This document shows, in pieces, positions 31,639-40,164 of a stretch of DNA of 64,000 bases (positions within the stretch are counted from its first letter, which is position 1; each line of letters starts with the position of its first letter). Where the stretch lies: positions 1-64,000 of the forward strand of contig NZ_VEDO01000003.1 in assembly GCF_007677875.1 (NCBI RefSeq). Reading direction: 5' to 3'. A program made the position numbers and the translations under genes. Source of the stretch: Variovorax boronicumulans. GTDB lineage: Bacteria > Pseudomonadota > Gammaproteobacteria > Burkholderiales > Burkholderiaceae_C. The notes beneath the pieces are model-generated. The model was not told the DNA's origin and did not search any database. It saw nothing but the letters and a program-made list of their open reading frames with translations.

Positions 31639-32532
31639 TCATTGCAGCGGCCTGTCGTTGGGGTTGGCGAACAGCTCCAGCACGTCCTGCGACGGCGGCC
31701 AGTTCAGGTTCAGGCCCTTGGCGGTGATGGGCCGCTCGAACCATTTGCGGTACAGCGCCAGCAACTCGCCCGAGCGCATCAGCCGGGCGATCTCGCCGTC
31801 GACGATGCGCTTGAGCGCCAGATCGTCCTTGCGCATCATGCAGCCGTAGGCCTCGCGCGTCATGGGCTGGCCGACGACGATCCAGTCCAGCGGCTGGCGG
31901 GCCTTGGCGCGCTCGCCATAGAGCAGCGCGTCGTCCATCATGAAGGCGTCGGCCTGGCCGTGCTCCAGAGCGCCGAAGGATTCCTCGTGCTCACGCGCGG
32001 TGAGGATCTGGAACTTCAGCCCGGACGATTCGGCGAAGGTGCGGATCAGCCGCTCGGAGGTGGTGCCGGCCGTGACCACCACGCGCTTGCCACCCAGATC
32101 CCTGAAATCCTGGATGCCGGCATCGCGGTGCACCATGAGGCGCGTGCTGATGACGAAGAACGAGGTGGAGAACAGCACCTGGCGCGCCCGCTCCAGGTTA
32201 TGCGTGGTGGAGCCGCACTCCAGGTCCACATTGCCGCTGATCACCATGGGAATGCGGTTCTGTGCCGTCACCGGCACCAGCTTGGTGGTCAGCGCCGGCA
32301 ACTGCAGTTCGCGCCGGATCGCCTGCGAGACCAGTGTGGAGAGGTCGTGCGCATAACCCACCACCTGCTTGCGCGCGTCGTAGTAGGAGAAGGGCACGGA
32401 CGACTGCCGGTGGCCCAGCGTGATGGTGCCGGTCTGCTGGATCTTGCGCAGCGTCTCGCTGGCCGGCGCGGACGCGGCGCACAGCGGCGCCGCCATGGCC
32501 AGCAACAGCGCAATCAGGGAGGTGGGTCGCAT
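31639..32532 (-). CDS. Amino-acid ABC transporter substrate-binding protein, paralogue
   Basis: A 297-residue SBP_bac_3 receptor with signal peptide (ALLLAMAAPLCAASAPASE) and the same arrangement as its downstream neighbour: LRKIQQTGTITLGHRQSSVP, SGNVDLECGSTTHNLERARQ, DLGGKRVVVTAGTTSERLI and GQADAFMMDDALLYGE. It is clearly a paralogue of the 30666-31571 product but diverged (for example FSYYDARKQVVGYAHDL where the other has AYTLGTGVYTGFHYDV), which suggests a different ligand. No transporter membrane genes accompany the pair. Glutamate/aspartate-like binding is inferred from the ECGSTT motif. Confidence 0.85.
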   Translation of the reverse strand: MRPTSLIALLLAMAAPLCAASAPASETLRKIQQTGTITLGHRQSSVPFSYYDARKQVVGYAHDLSTLVSQAIRRELQLPALTTKLVPVTAQNRIPMVISGNVDLECGSTTHNLERARQVLFSTSFFVISTRLMVHRDAGIQDFRDLGGKRVVVTAGTTSERLIRTFAESSGLKFQILTAREHEESFGALEHGQADAFMMDDALLYGERAKARQPLDWIVVGQPMTREAYGCMMRKDDLALKRIVDGEIARLMRSGELLALYRKWFERPITAKGLNLNWPPSQDVLELFANPNDRPLQ

Positions 32533-32626
32533 GAAAAGGCGGGAAAGCGGATCGGAACGCCCGGCCGGCGCGCAGGCTGCGCACCGGCCGGGCCAGGCAC
32601 CGCGCAGGCGGTGCGTCCTCAGGCGC

Positions 32627-34435
32627 TCAGAAGGGCACCACGCAGCGGGCGGTCGCGTCGGTCGGACGGGCGATGGGCACCATCGTCACGAAGCTGGCCG
32701 GCGTGCCGTAGACCATGCGCCGCTGCGCGTAGGCCGCGCTGGCGGCGGTGCCGGTGCCGATGACGAACTGCTTGAGGATGCCGTCGGACGGGTCGATGTT
32801 GGTGAACGGAGCGTCCTTGGTCACGCATGCAGCGGTGCTGACCGCTGCGGGGCGGTCGAACGCCATCACCGTGCCCGGCCCCTTCACGTACAGGTACTGG
32901 ACGGTCTGGCCGGCGCCCGTGCCCTGGGTCAGGCTGAAGTAGCGGCCCGACCAGATGCGCGAGCGCGTGGCCTCGCTCAAGCCCGTGACCGCCTGCGCGC
33001 CCAGCGTGGTGCCCAGCTTGACCAGGCGCAGGCCCGAGAGCGAGATGCTGCCGTCGGACTGGATGTGGGCCACGCCCGGGTTGCTGGGGACCGACAGGTT
33101 GCCGTTGAAGTCGATGCTGGTCGCGCCGAACTCCACCACGTCGGCATTGCCGGCGCTGACGGCGTAGCTGCCGATCTGCACGCCCACGTTGCGCGCCGTC
33201 TCCAGTGCCGTCGCGGTGCCGGTCTGGCGGTCGTTCTGGTAGTAGAAGGTGCTGTGGGCGTAGCTGCCGTCTTCGAACATCACCATGTACTCGGGCCGCG
33301 CCAGGCCCTGGGGCCGCACCCAGCCGCCGACCAGCGGGTTGCTGGCGCTCGCCACGCGCGTCAGGGTGGTGCCGTCCAGCGTCATGGCGTTGCCGGAGAT
33401 GGTGGCGCTGTGGGTGCCGGCGGCCGGGCCGCGGGCGTTGGCCGCCTCGATCAGCTCCAGCGTGAGCGTGGAGCCGCTCAGGCTGTAGCGGCCGTAGCGG
33501 TAGCCCAGGCCGTTGTCGAAGGCGTAGTCGGCGCCGACCGGTGTGGCGACCACCTGGTGCACAAAGGTGCCGTCGCCGCCGAACAGGAACACCTCGCGCG
33601 TCGTGCCGTCGGTGCGCACCCAGGCGCCTTCGATGGGCTGGGCCGCGGTGGCGGCCTTGGCCTTGGCCGCGCCCGCGAGGGTGGCGGCGCTGGGCACCAT
33701 GCTGTCGCGCGTGGCCAGGAACAGGGCCTCGCGCTGCTCGGGCGTCAGCGTGGTGGGGATCTGGTAGAGCAGCTGCTGCAGCGAGCCCGGCGCCACGGCG
33801 CTGTAGGCCTCGAAGGCGGCGCGGCTGCCGCCGCCCACGCTGGCGCTGGTTTCCGCGAAGCCGCGCGTGAGCAACTGGCCCAGCGCCAGCATCTTCTGCT
33901 GGGCGGTGGTGGCCGTCGTGCCTTCGGTGGGCTGGTAGTTGTCGTAGAGCTGGATGCCGCCGACCTGGCCGGCCGTGCCGACCAGGAAGGACAGCAGCGT
34001 CTCCTCGGCCTGCGCCAGGTTGGCCGAGCGCCCCGCGTCGACCTCGGACTGCAGCAGCGTGGTGTAGGGCGAGATCACGGCATGGCGGCCCAGCGGCGCG
34101 GTCAGCACGTAGGGGGCGACGACCGGGCCTTCGGAGGTGGTGCTGCTGGTGGTCGCCTGCACCAGCACGATGGCGTCGGCGGCCTGCGTGGTGGTGATCG
34201 TGAAGCTGCCGTTGCTGGTCATGGCCGACGGTTCGCCGGCATCGCAGGCGCGGTTGTCGTTCAGGTCCAGGCAGGCGGTCGCGTTGCTCAGCGCGCGGTC
34301 GAGCACGGTGCCGGTGACCTGGCGTTCGGTCGGGGCGGGCGCGTCGTCATCGCCGCCGCCGCCACCGCAGGCGACCAGGAAGGTGGACGCGGCCAGGGCC
34401 AGGGCCGAGAGCGCGCAGGTGTTGCGGGAATGCAT
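32627..34435 (-). CDS. Large exported lipoprotein with repeated beta domains, unknown function
   Basis: A 602-residue secreted lipoprotein: the signal LAASTFLVACGGGGGDDD has the lipobox VAC and a Gly/Asp-rich tether. An N-terminal domain (about 35-270) includes LDRALSNATACLDLNDNRAC and a helical stretch. From about residue 270 come at least two related beta units: EGAWVRTDGTTREVFLFGGD with YRYGRYSLSGSTLTLE, and VGGWVRPQGLARPEYMVMFE with IGSYAVSAGNADVVEF. A weaker third (WSGRYFSLTQG) looks like a third copy. It ends VARPTDATARCVVPF-like, with cysteines that may pair. A GAGGA RBS precedes the ATG. It sits 68 bp downstream of the M14 carboxypeptidase on the same strand, so both may belong to one secreted system. 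I do not recognise the family. Confidence 0.7.
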   Translation of the reverse strand: MHSRNTCALSALALAASTFLVACGGGGGDDDAPAPTERQVTGTVLDRALSNATACLDLNDNRACDAGEPSAMTSNGSFTITTTQAADAIVLVQATTSSTTSEGPVVAPYVLTAPLGRHAVISPYTTLLQSEVDAGRSANLAQAEETLLSFLVGTAGQVGGIQLYDNYQPTEGTTATTAQQKMLALGQLLTRGFAETSASVGGGSRAAFEAYSAVAPGSLQQLLYQIPTTLTPEQREALFLATRDSMVPSAATLAGAAKAKAATAAQPIEGAWVRTDGTTREVFLFGGDGTFVHQVVATPVGADYAFDNGLGYRYGRYSLSGSTLTLELIEAANARGPAAGTHSATISGNAMTLDGTTLTRVASASNPLVGGWVRPQGLARPEYMVMFEDGSYAHSTFYYQNDRQTGTATALETARNVGVQIGSYAVSAGNADVVEFGATSIDFNGNLSVPSNPGVAHIQSDGSISLSGLRLVKLGTTLGAQAVTGLSEATRSRIWSGRYFSLTQGTGAGQTVQYLYVKGPGTVMAFDRPAAVSTAACVTKDAPFTNIDPSDGILKQFVIGTGTAASAAYAQRRMVYGTPASFVTMVPIARPTDATARCVVPF

Positions 34436-34503
34436 GTGGTGTCCTCGAAATCGTTCTGGTGGTCTGCCGGGCCCGTGGCGCGGGCCCGGCGCATGGACTG
34501 GGC

Positions 34504-36618
34504 TCAGAGGCTGCTGGATGCGGCCTGCTTGCGGCGACGCTGCAGGGCCACGGCCGCCAGGCCGGCCAGGGCGGCAGCCAGGCCGCCGACGGCACCGCCG
34601 CCGCCACCGCTGCTCTTGGCTTCGGCGACGTCCAGGAACGCGGCCGACACGGCGCCGGGCTTGCCGTCGCTGTTGGTGCCCTGCACGTAGACCATATGGC
34701 GGCCGGGCGCGAGGCCGGTGGTGTCGATCTGGCCGAAGGCGCGTTTGGTCGCGTCCGGGAAGTCGGACTTGGCCTGGTCGGAGGTGCCCAGTTCCAGCGG
34801 CTTGCCTTCGGCGCCCGCGTCCCAGGGCATCTGGTCGATGTAGACCTTGGCGCTGGCGATGTTGTAGACCACCGGGTAGGGCGGCGGCAGGATGTTGGCC
34901 TGGCCGGCGTTGCTGTAGCGGTAGCGGTTGTCGTCGACCAGCGCGGAGACGTTGACCTTGGTGCCGGCTGGCACGGCGGCGGTCTGCTCGACCTTCACAT
35001 CGACCGTGTCGGGACCGAACGGCAGCTTGTAGACGCGGTGCAGCGCGCGGCTCATGTAGTGGAAGCCGTTGAAGTTCTCGGGGTAGGTCTCGCGGTCGAA
35101 CACGCCGCAGTCCTCGTAGAACGAGCGGCCCATCTCCACCGTGTACGAGGGCGCGCCCAGGAAGCCGTAGAACGCGTCCTTGGTCGTGCCCTCGGTGTTG
35201 TAGCTCAGCAGCTGCTGCGAGGAGTAGTTGTTGTGGTAGGCCAGGCGCTGGGCGATTACGGCCATGCCCTTGTTGTTGGGCGTGTGGGTGTTGAAGCCGT
35301 TCTCGGTGCGCTCCACACCCCAGGGCCACAGGATGGCGCGGGCGTTGCTGTGCAGGTCGATGAACATGCCGCCGCCGTACTCGTCGGAGGCGCCGGTCTG
35401 CCAGTCGAGTTCACCCGTGACCGTCGAGCGGTTCTCGGGGTTGCAGTACTCGGCGCTCTTGGGCCGGCCGTCCGGCAGCGCGCCGCCTTCCCACTTGCAC
35501 TGCGCCTGGTTCCAGGTGCCGCGCACGTAGTTCAGCACGGCTTGCGTCTCGGGCTCGGAGGCCGGGCCGGTGCCGCGGAAGGTCTCGCCGCAGACGTTGC
35601 CGTCCGAGCCGCCGGCACCGCCGGTGGCCCAGCCGAACGGGTAGTTGCGGTTCAGGTCCACACCCGAGCTCAGCTGTGCATTGGTGCCCGTGGTGCACAG
35701 CGCGGTGATGTAGTTGGTGTTCTTGCGCTGCCGCGCCGAACGGTCCTGTTCGGCCAGCTTGCGGCCGTCGGGGTTGTGGATGATGTAGTGGTACTGGTTG
35801 TTGTCCAGCATCATCGTGGCGTTGGGGTCCTTGCCGTAGTTGTCCAGCAGCCATTCGATGAACTTGGTGCCCACTTCCTGCGGCGCGTATTCGCGCGCGT
35901 GGATGCCGCCGGTCCACACCATGCGCGGTACTTCCTTGCCTTCCTGCTTCTTGAAGTTGCCGACCACGATGGCGCGCACGTCGTGCGGCTGGGCCGGGAA
36001 CAGCGCGAGGTTGAAGCGCTGCAGCAGGCTTTGCGGGATGAACTTGGCCAAGAGGCTGGTGTAGCTGGACCAGGAGTTGTCGTACTGGTTGTTGACGACG
36101 GTGGGCTCCTTGATCTGCGTCTTCATCCAGGCCGGCCCCAGGGTCTTGAGCTGCACCAGGTCCGGGTACTTGGCCTTGAGCTCGTCGAAGGTGGCGTAGG
36201 TCTGCTCCACCGTGCGGTAGCACGAATGCGTGCCGTCGGCGACCGAGCTGGGCTGCTCGCGCGAGGGACGGTTCAGCGCGCCCGAGGACTCGTCGCGCGA
36301 ACGCGAGGTGATGAAGGCCTTGATCCGCGCCGTTTCCTCCACATCGATCTGCACGCCGATGCCCAGCGCCTCCACCGCGTGCAGCTCCTCGTCGCTGACC
36401 TCGGCATGGACGGTGCGCGTCTTCTGGTCCACGTAAGGGTGGTCCAGCATGCCCGTGAGCTGGGACAGCTGGTCCTGCGAAGCGTAGGGGATCTTGACCG
36501 CGTAGACCTGGTCCGGGTCACCGCCATGGGCATGGATGACCCCGGCGGCACAGGCGAGGACGACGGAGGCCACGATGGCTGCAACCGGCGTCAGGCGGGG
36601 CGGATGGATTCGTTTCAT
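34504..36618 (-). CDS. Exported M14 zinc carboxypeptidase with GlyGly-CTERM tail
   Basis: A 704-residue exported zinc metallopeptidase. It has a signal peptide (VAAIVASVVLACAAGVIHAH), a propeptide-like region to about 130, and a carboxypeptidase A-type domain. Zinc ligands are in GGIHAREYAPQE (HxxE) and FIDLHSNARA; the substrate-binding Arg is in GVDLNRNYPFGW and the catalytic Glu in SYTVEMGRSFYE. A C-terminal beta region precedes the last 36 residues (about 669-704): a SSGGGGG stretch, a hydrophobic helix and the basic cluster QRRRKQ. That is the architecture of the GlyGly-CTERM signal processed by rhombosortase in type II secreting bacteria. A rhombosortase gene lies 4 kb away. The tail is assigned by pattern, not by a search. 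Confidence 0.88.
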   Translation of the reverse strand: MKRIHPPRLTPVAAIVASVVLACAAGVIHAHGGDPDQVYAVKIPYASQDQLSQLTGMLDHPYVDQKTRTVHAEVSDEELHAVEALGIGVQIDVEETARIKAFITSRSRDESSGALNRPSREQPSSVADGTHSCYRTVEQTYATFDELKAKYPDLVQLKTLGPAWMKTQIKEPTVVNNQYDNSWSSYTSLLAKFIPQSLLQRFNLALFPAQPHDVRAIVVGNFKKQEGKEVPRMVWTGGIHAREYAPQEVGTKFIEWLLDNYGKDPNATMMLDNNQYHYIIHNPDGRKLAEQDRSARQRKNTNYITALCTTGTNAQLSSGVDLNRNYPFGWATGGAGGSDGNVCGETFRGTGPASEPETQAVLNYVRGTWNQAQCKWEGGALPDGRPKSAEYCNPENRSTVTGELDWQTGASDEYGGGMFIDLHSNARAILWPWGVERTENGFNTHTPNNKGMAVIAQRLAYHNNYSSQQLLSYNTEGTTKDAFYGFLGAPSYTVEMGRSFYEDCGVFDRETYPENFNGFHYMSRALHRVYKLPFGPDTVDVKVEQTAAVPAGTKVNVSALVDDNRYRYSNAGQANILPPPYPVVYNIASAKVYIDQMPWDAGAEGKPLELGTSDQAKSDFPDATKRAFGQIDTTGLAPGRHMVYVQGTNSDGKPGAVSAAFLDVAEAKSSGGGGGAVGGLAAALAGLAAVALQRRRKQAASSSL

Positions 36619-36950
36619 CGAACGCTAACTCCTCAACAGTGGACGTTTGGACCGACCGCTGCAGGCGCTGCGGCGCCTGCAGGCCGGTGCGGGCCTCGAG
36701 CTCTTGGCGACCCCGGCTGCGTCGTGGAAGGGCAGCGGCCAGGGGCACACGGAACACAAGGCAGTTCACGTGCCAGCGCCTGCGCGGCGCCGCAGCGCCT
36801 GCAAGTGCTTGTTTTGCAAGGAGGAAGATGCGGGGATTGCCGCGTTCGGTGTTCGGGAATTCGAACGCGGCGTGGTCGCCGTTCGAAAAACCGTCCGCAG
36901 GGGAACGGCGTGACCGGGCCAGATCCGGCCGCTGGCCACTCAGCGCGGCG
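36619..36950. other. Intergenic region with nested inverted repeats
   Basis: No gene seen in these 332 bp upstream of the carboxypeptidase. Toward its right end, 36850-36887 contains interlocking palindromes: GTTCG and CGAAC arms around GGAATT, and TTCGAACGCGGCG (36860-36872) pairing with CGCCGTTCGAA (36877-36887) across a 4-nt loop with one bulge. No T-run follows the hairpin on either strand, so an operator is as likely as a terminator. Confidence 0.45.
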
Positions 36951-37637
36951 CTAGAACTCGAGCCACATCCGCAACAGGTTGTGGTAGGTCGCAGTCAGGC
37001 CGATCACGGCCGGATCGGCTTCCCCCACCCGACTGCGCAGGCTCATGAGGTGCTGATCCATGTCGTACAGCAGGCGGCGCTGCTCGTCGCTGCGCACCAT
37101 GCTGTGAATCCAGAAATAGCTGGCAAGGCGGGTGCCCCGTGTGACCGGCTCGACACGGTGCACGCTGTGACCTGGGTACAGCACGAGGTCGCCAGCGGGC
37201 AGCTTGATCCTCTGCTGGCCATAGGTGTCTTCGATGACCAGCTCGCCGCCGGTGTACTCGTCGGGGTCGCCCAGGAAGAGCGTGCAGGAAATGTCGGTGC
37301 GCACCCGGCCCGCACCGCCGGGCAGGTAGCGCACGGCACTGTCCACGTGGTTGCCGAAGCTGTTGGATTCGCCGCCATACCGATTGAACATCGGCGGCGA
37401 GATCTGCTTGGGCAATGCGGCAGAGAAGAAAAGAGCATGCCGCGCGAGGCCGGCCAGCACCAGCTGTTGCAACTGCTGCGCGGCCTCACAGGACTCCGGC
37501 AACTGCTGGTTGTTCTTGGCCTGGGCCGACTGCTCGCCGGCCGTCCTGCGGCCATCGCTCCACGGTGCGGCAGCCAGGATCTGCCGCGCTCGCGAAACTT
37601 CGTCGGGCGTCAGAACCTGCTGGACATGGACGAGCAT
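36951..37637 (-). CDS. Fe(II)/2-oxoglutarate PKHD-type hydroxylase (PiuC/YbiX family)
   Basis: A 228-residue member of the PKHD-type hydroxylase family found beside siderophore receptors. The jelly-roll iron ligands are visible: His and Asp in [10 protein letters not shown] (about residues 96-99) and the distal His in [12 protein letters not shown] (about 157-161), with the 2-oxoglutarate-binding Arg in [11 protein letters not shown]. Family motifs [15 protein letters not shown] and [20 protein letters not shown] are present. It follows the TonB receptor gene by 18 bp on the same strand, the standard arrangement, and probably modifies a siderophore or another iron-regulated target. Length (about 225) is normal. 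Confidence 0.9.
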   Translation of the reverse strand: MLVHVQQVLTPDEVSRARQILAAAPWSDGRRTAGEQSAQAKNNQQLPESCEAAQQLQQLVLAGLARHALFFSAALPKQISPPMFNRYGGESNSFGNHVDSAVRYLPGGAGRVRTDISCTLFLGDPDEYTGGELVIEDTYGQQRIKLPAGDLVLYPGHSVHRVEPVTRGTRLASYFWIHSMVRSDEQRRLLYDMDQHLMSLRSRVGEADPAVIGLTATYHNLLRMWLEF

Positions 37638-37655
37638 CGGATGGCCTCTTTCCGG

Positions 37656-39938
37656 TCAGAACTTCACGCCAACCGTCAGCTTGGCATTGCGCGCCTCGCC
37701 TGGCGTGTAGAAGCCCGGGTACAGCTGATCGCCATAGACCTTGTTGGTCAGGTTGCTCACGTTGAGTTGGGCGTAGACGTTTTCGGTGAACTGGTATTCG
37801 ACCATGGCGTCGTAAGCAACGTAGCCGGGGGCGCTGGCGGTGACGGATGCGGCCCCCGTCGTGCCCTGCAATGGCCGGTTGCGCGCAGCCCCGCGTGCAC
37901 CACCTGCCACGCGCAGCTTCGGCAGGAGCTGGTAGCTGACCCAGGTGGCGCCGCTGTGCTTGGGTGTCAGACCGACAGGCATGCCGACCGAGTTGACCAC
38001 GTTGGCGGCCGTGCCGGCCTTGTCGATCTTGGCCTCGTGGATCCAGGAGTACGACAGGTAGACCTCCAGCTTGGACGTGACCCGCCCCACGACATCCAAC
38101 TCGACGCCCTGCGAGTGGCGCTTGCCCGAGAGCACCGGAAAGTTCCCGGCGAAGTCAGAGTCGGTGGTGCGCTCGTTGTACTTCTCTGTGCGAAAGAGGG
38201 CAGCGCGGGTGGACAGCTGGCCGTCCAGCCAGTCCAGTTTGGCCCCGATCTCGATGTTGCGGCTCTTTTCCGCGGGAACGTCGGCCGTGCGCTGGTCCGT
38301 GTACTGGTAGGTGTCAGCCGAGGTGTTGAACGAGGTGCCGTACGAAATGTGGTACGACTGGGTGGCAGACGGCTGGAACAGCAGGCCGAAACGCGAGCTC
38401 CACAGCGAGGAGTACGACAGATCGCTCGAGGTGGTCACGGCCGCCGCGCTGATGCTGTTCATGTCGGCCTGGAAGTTGTCGTAGCGCAGCCCGGCCAGCG
38501 CCTTCCACTGGGGCGAAAGATGCACGACGTCCTGGATGTAGGCACCGTATGAGCGGCCGGAGTAATCGCTTCCGGGGCGGTAGACCGGCTCCACGCCGAG
38601 CTGTCGGCCGTCGTTGGGCGTGCCGACCGAGGTGCCGCCTTTGTTGAAGTTGGTGCCGGGCAGGCCATTGCCGGTCACAGCCACGAACCGGTCGGCCGAC
38701 TCGCGTGCTGCGTCGATGCCGGTCAGGATGTCGTGCTTCAGGCCCAACCATTCAATGCTGTTGCTGTAGTCGCTCTGGACGTAGGTGCCGCGGATCTTGT
38801 CCTTGCGCGGTGCCAGCCCGCTGCGCGTCATGGCCGTCAGGCCGTTCAAGGTGTCGGCCGTGACGGCCGGCGTGCCAGCGGGGCAGGTGCCCGCGGTGGT
38901 CAGTGCCACGCCGCAGTAGCCGGCGGTGGTTGACCAGCTGGCGCGGTGGAAGACACCGCTGCGGAACTGCGTGCGCAGTTCGCCGCCACCCTTGGCGAAG
39001 CGGTGCTTCCAGGATCCCGAGAGGTAAGTGGCTTCGCCGCGCAGGTAGTCGCTGTCGGTGCCGTAGAAGTTGCGCGCCGGAATGTCCTGCGCGACGCTGC
39101 CGCCCAGGTAACGCAGCGATGACATCGGCACGTTGTCCACGTTCAGGTAGAACAGGCCGACCGAGAACTCGTCGGCTGTGCCGATGCCCCAGCGGTAGGT
39201 GGGCGCGATGCCTTCCTTGTCGATCTCGGCACCGAAGTTGCTGGCTTTTTGCTTCATGACGTTCACGCGCAACGCGGCGTTTTCGCCCACGATGGCGTTG
39301 AAGTCGCCGGTGACACGCACATTGCCGCCGGTGCCCACCGTGGTCACCACCTCCTGTTCGGTCAGGAGCTTGGGCTGCTTGGTCACCTGGTTGATCACGC
39401 CGCCAGTGGAGCCGCGACCGAAGAGCATGGAGGCCGAGCCGCGCATGACCTCGATGCGGTCGTAGTTGAAGCTGTCCCGGTCGTACTGCGAGGGATCCTT
39501 CATGCCGTCGATCAACAGATCACCCGTGGTCGCCACGGGGAACCCGCGCATGCGGATGTCCTGGTCCGTGCCGTTTTCGGTGGCCGCGAACGTGATGCCG
39601 GCGGTGTAGTGCAGTGCTTGCTTGAGGGTGTCCAGCTTCGCGTCGTCGATGAGCTTTTCGGTCATCACGGTGATGGACTGCGGGATATCACGGATCTCCT
39701 GCTGGCCTTTCCCGATGGTCGTGCGGTTGGTCTGCAGGTTTTCCTTGGAGTTCTCTTCTGCCGTGGCCTTGACGTTGACCTGGGGCAGGCTGGCGCTGGA
39801 ATCCGTCGTCTGGGCGTGGGCGCCGCAGGACGCAACCATCAGCCCAAAGCCGGCGGCCAGCGCACCGAGCGGCAGGAGGGGATGGGCGGCAGCACCGGCT
39901 TGTTGCGGTGATTCGGGCATGTGGTTGGAGTGAGACAT
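37656..39938 (-). CDS. TonB-dependent catecholate siderophore receptor (Fiu/PiuA type)
   Basis: A 760-residue outer-membrane receptor. It has a signal peptide (LGALAAGFGLMVASCGAHAQ) and a plug domain with IRDIPQSITVMTEKLIDDAK, DIRMRGF and the box YDRIEVMRGSASMLFGRGST. A 22-strand barrel follows, ending in the C-terminal aromatic signature (VGVKF). The PKHD dioxygenase gene that follows is the usual partner of Fiu/PiuA-type receptors for catecholate iron chelates. I favour the ATG at 39938 (MSHSNHMPES); an in-frame ATG at 39977 would add 13 residues, and neither has a strong RBS. A possible Fur site lies about 75 bp upstream of the start, consistent with iron repression. Confidence 0.9.
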   Translation of the reverse strand: MSHSNHMPESPQQAGAAAHPLLPLGALAAGFGLMVASCGAHAQTTDSSASLPQVNVKATAEENSKENLQTNRTTIGKGQQEIRDIPQSITVMTEKLIDDAKLDTLKQALHYTAGITFAATENGTDQDIRMRGFPVATTGDLLIDGMKDPSQYDRDSFNYDRIEVMRGSASMLFGRGSTGGVINQVTKQPKLLTEQEVVTTVGTGGNVRVTGDFNAIVGENAALRVNVMKQKASNFGAEIDKEGIAPTYRWGIGTADEFSVGLFYLNVDNVPMSSLRYLGGSVAQDIPARNFYGTDSDYLRGEATYLSGSWKHRFAKGGGELRTQFRSGVFHRASWSTTAGYCGVALTTAGTCPAGTPAVTADTLNGLTAMTRSGLAPRKDKIRGTYVQSDYSNSIEWLGLKHDILTGIDAARESADRFVAVTGNGLPGTNFNKGGTSVGTPNDGRQLGVEPVYRPGSDYSGRSYGAYIQDVVHLSPQWKALAGLRYDNFQADMNSISAAAVTTSSDLSYSSLWSSRFGLLFQPSATQSYHISYGTSFNTSADTYQYTDQRTADVPAEKSRNIEIGAKLDWLDGQLSTRAALFRTEKYNERTTDSDFAGNFPVLSGKRHSQGVELDVVGRVTSKLEVYLSYSWIHEAKIDKAGTAANVVNSVGMPVGLTPKHSGATWVSYQLLPKLRVAGGARGAARNRPLQGTTGAASVTASAPGYVAYDAMVEYQFTENVYAQLNVSNLTNKVYGDQLYPGFYTPGEARNAKLTVGVKF

Positions 39939-40011
39939 GGTCTTGCGTTGCTGGTCGAGGTCAGGGAACTTGAACATCGGTCGCCGAGGGCACAGGGCTG
40001 CGGTTAAAAGT

Positions 40012-40033
40012 TATTGAAAACGTTTCTCATTCG
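40012..40033. promoter_or_regulatory. Possible Fur box upstream of the siderophore receptor
   Basis: On the minus strand the sequence TGAGAAACGTTTTCA (40015-40029) matches the 7-1-7 Fur consensus TGATAATNATTATCA at 10 of 14 positions, and flanking bases extend the AT-rich symmetry. It lies about 75 bp upstream of a siderophore receptor, where Fur control is expected. Judged by eye only. Confidence 0.45.
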
Positions 40034-40105
40034 ATTCTATGTTTCGTTTCTTTGCCTGGATCACCGACGGTGACGGGTGTGACATCCATAAGACACTGCA
40101 TGTTC

Positions 40106-40134
40106 TTGACCGGGCCGCCGCGGGCTGGATAATG
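40106..40134 (+). promoter_or_regulatory. Probable sigma-70 promoter of the imuA-imuB-dnaE2 operon
   Basis: TTGACC (40106-40111) and GATAAT (40129-40134) are separated by 17 bp, a near-consensus -35/-10 pair. The predicted transcription start falls inside the LexA-type site that begins at 40135, about 25 bp before the imuA ATG. Confidence 0.7.
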
Positions 40135-40150
40135 CTGTACGAATAAACAG
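40135..40150. promoter_or_regulatory. LexA (SOS) box of the imuABC operon
   Basis: CTGTACGAATAAACAG is a perfect CTGT-N8-ACAG site, the proteobacterial LexA consensus. It starts at the end of the -10 element and covers the predicted start site, 15 bp before imuA, so bound LexA would block initiation. This matches the known DNA-damage induction of imuA-imuB-dnaE2 cassettes. Confidence 0.85.
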
Positions 40151-40164
40151 TAATTCTCAAGCCC

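Noticed and set aside
36860-36887. Hairpin near 36870 as a Rho-independent terminator of the dioxygenase gene
   Set aside because: The T-run lies on the wrong side of the stem for the minus strand, and A-residues follow on the plus strand.
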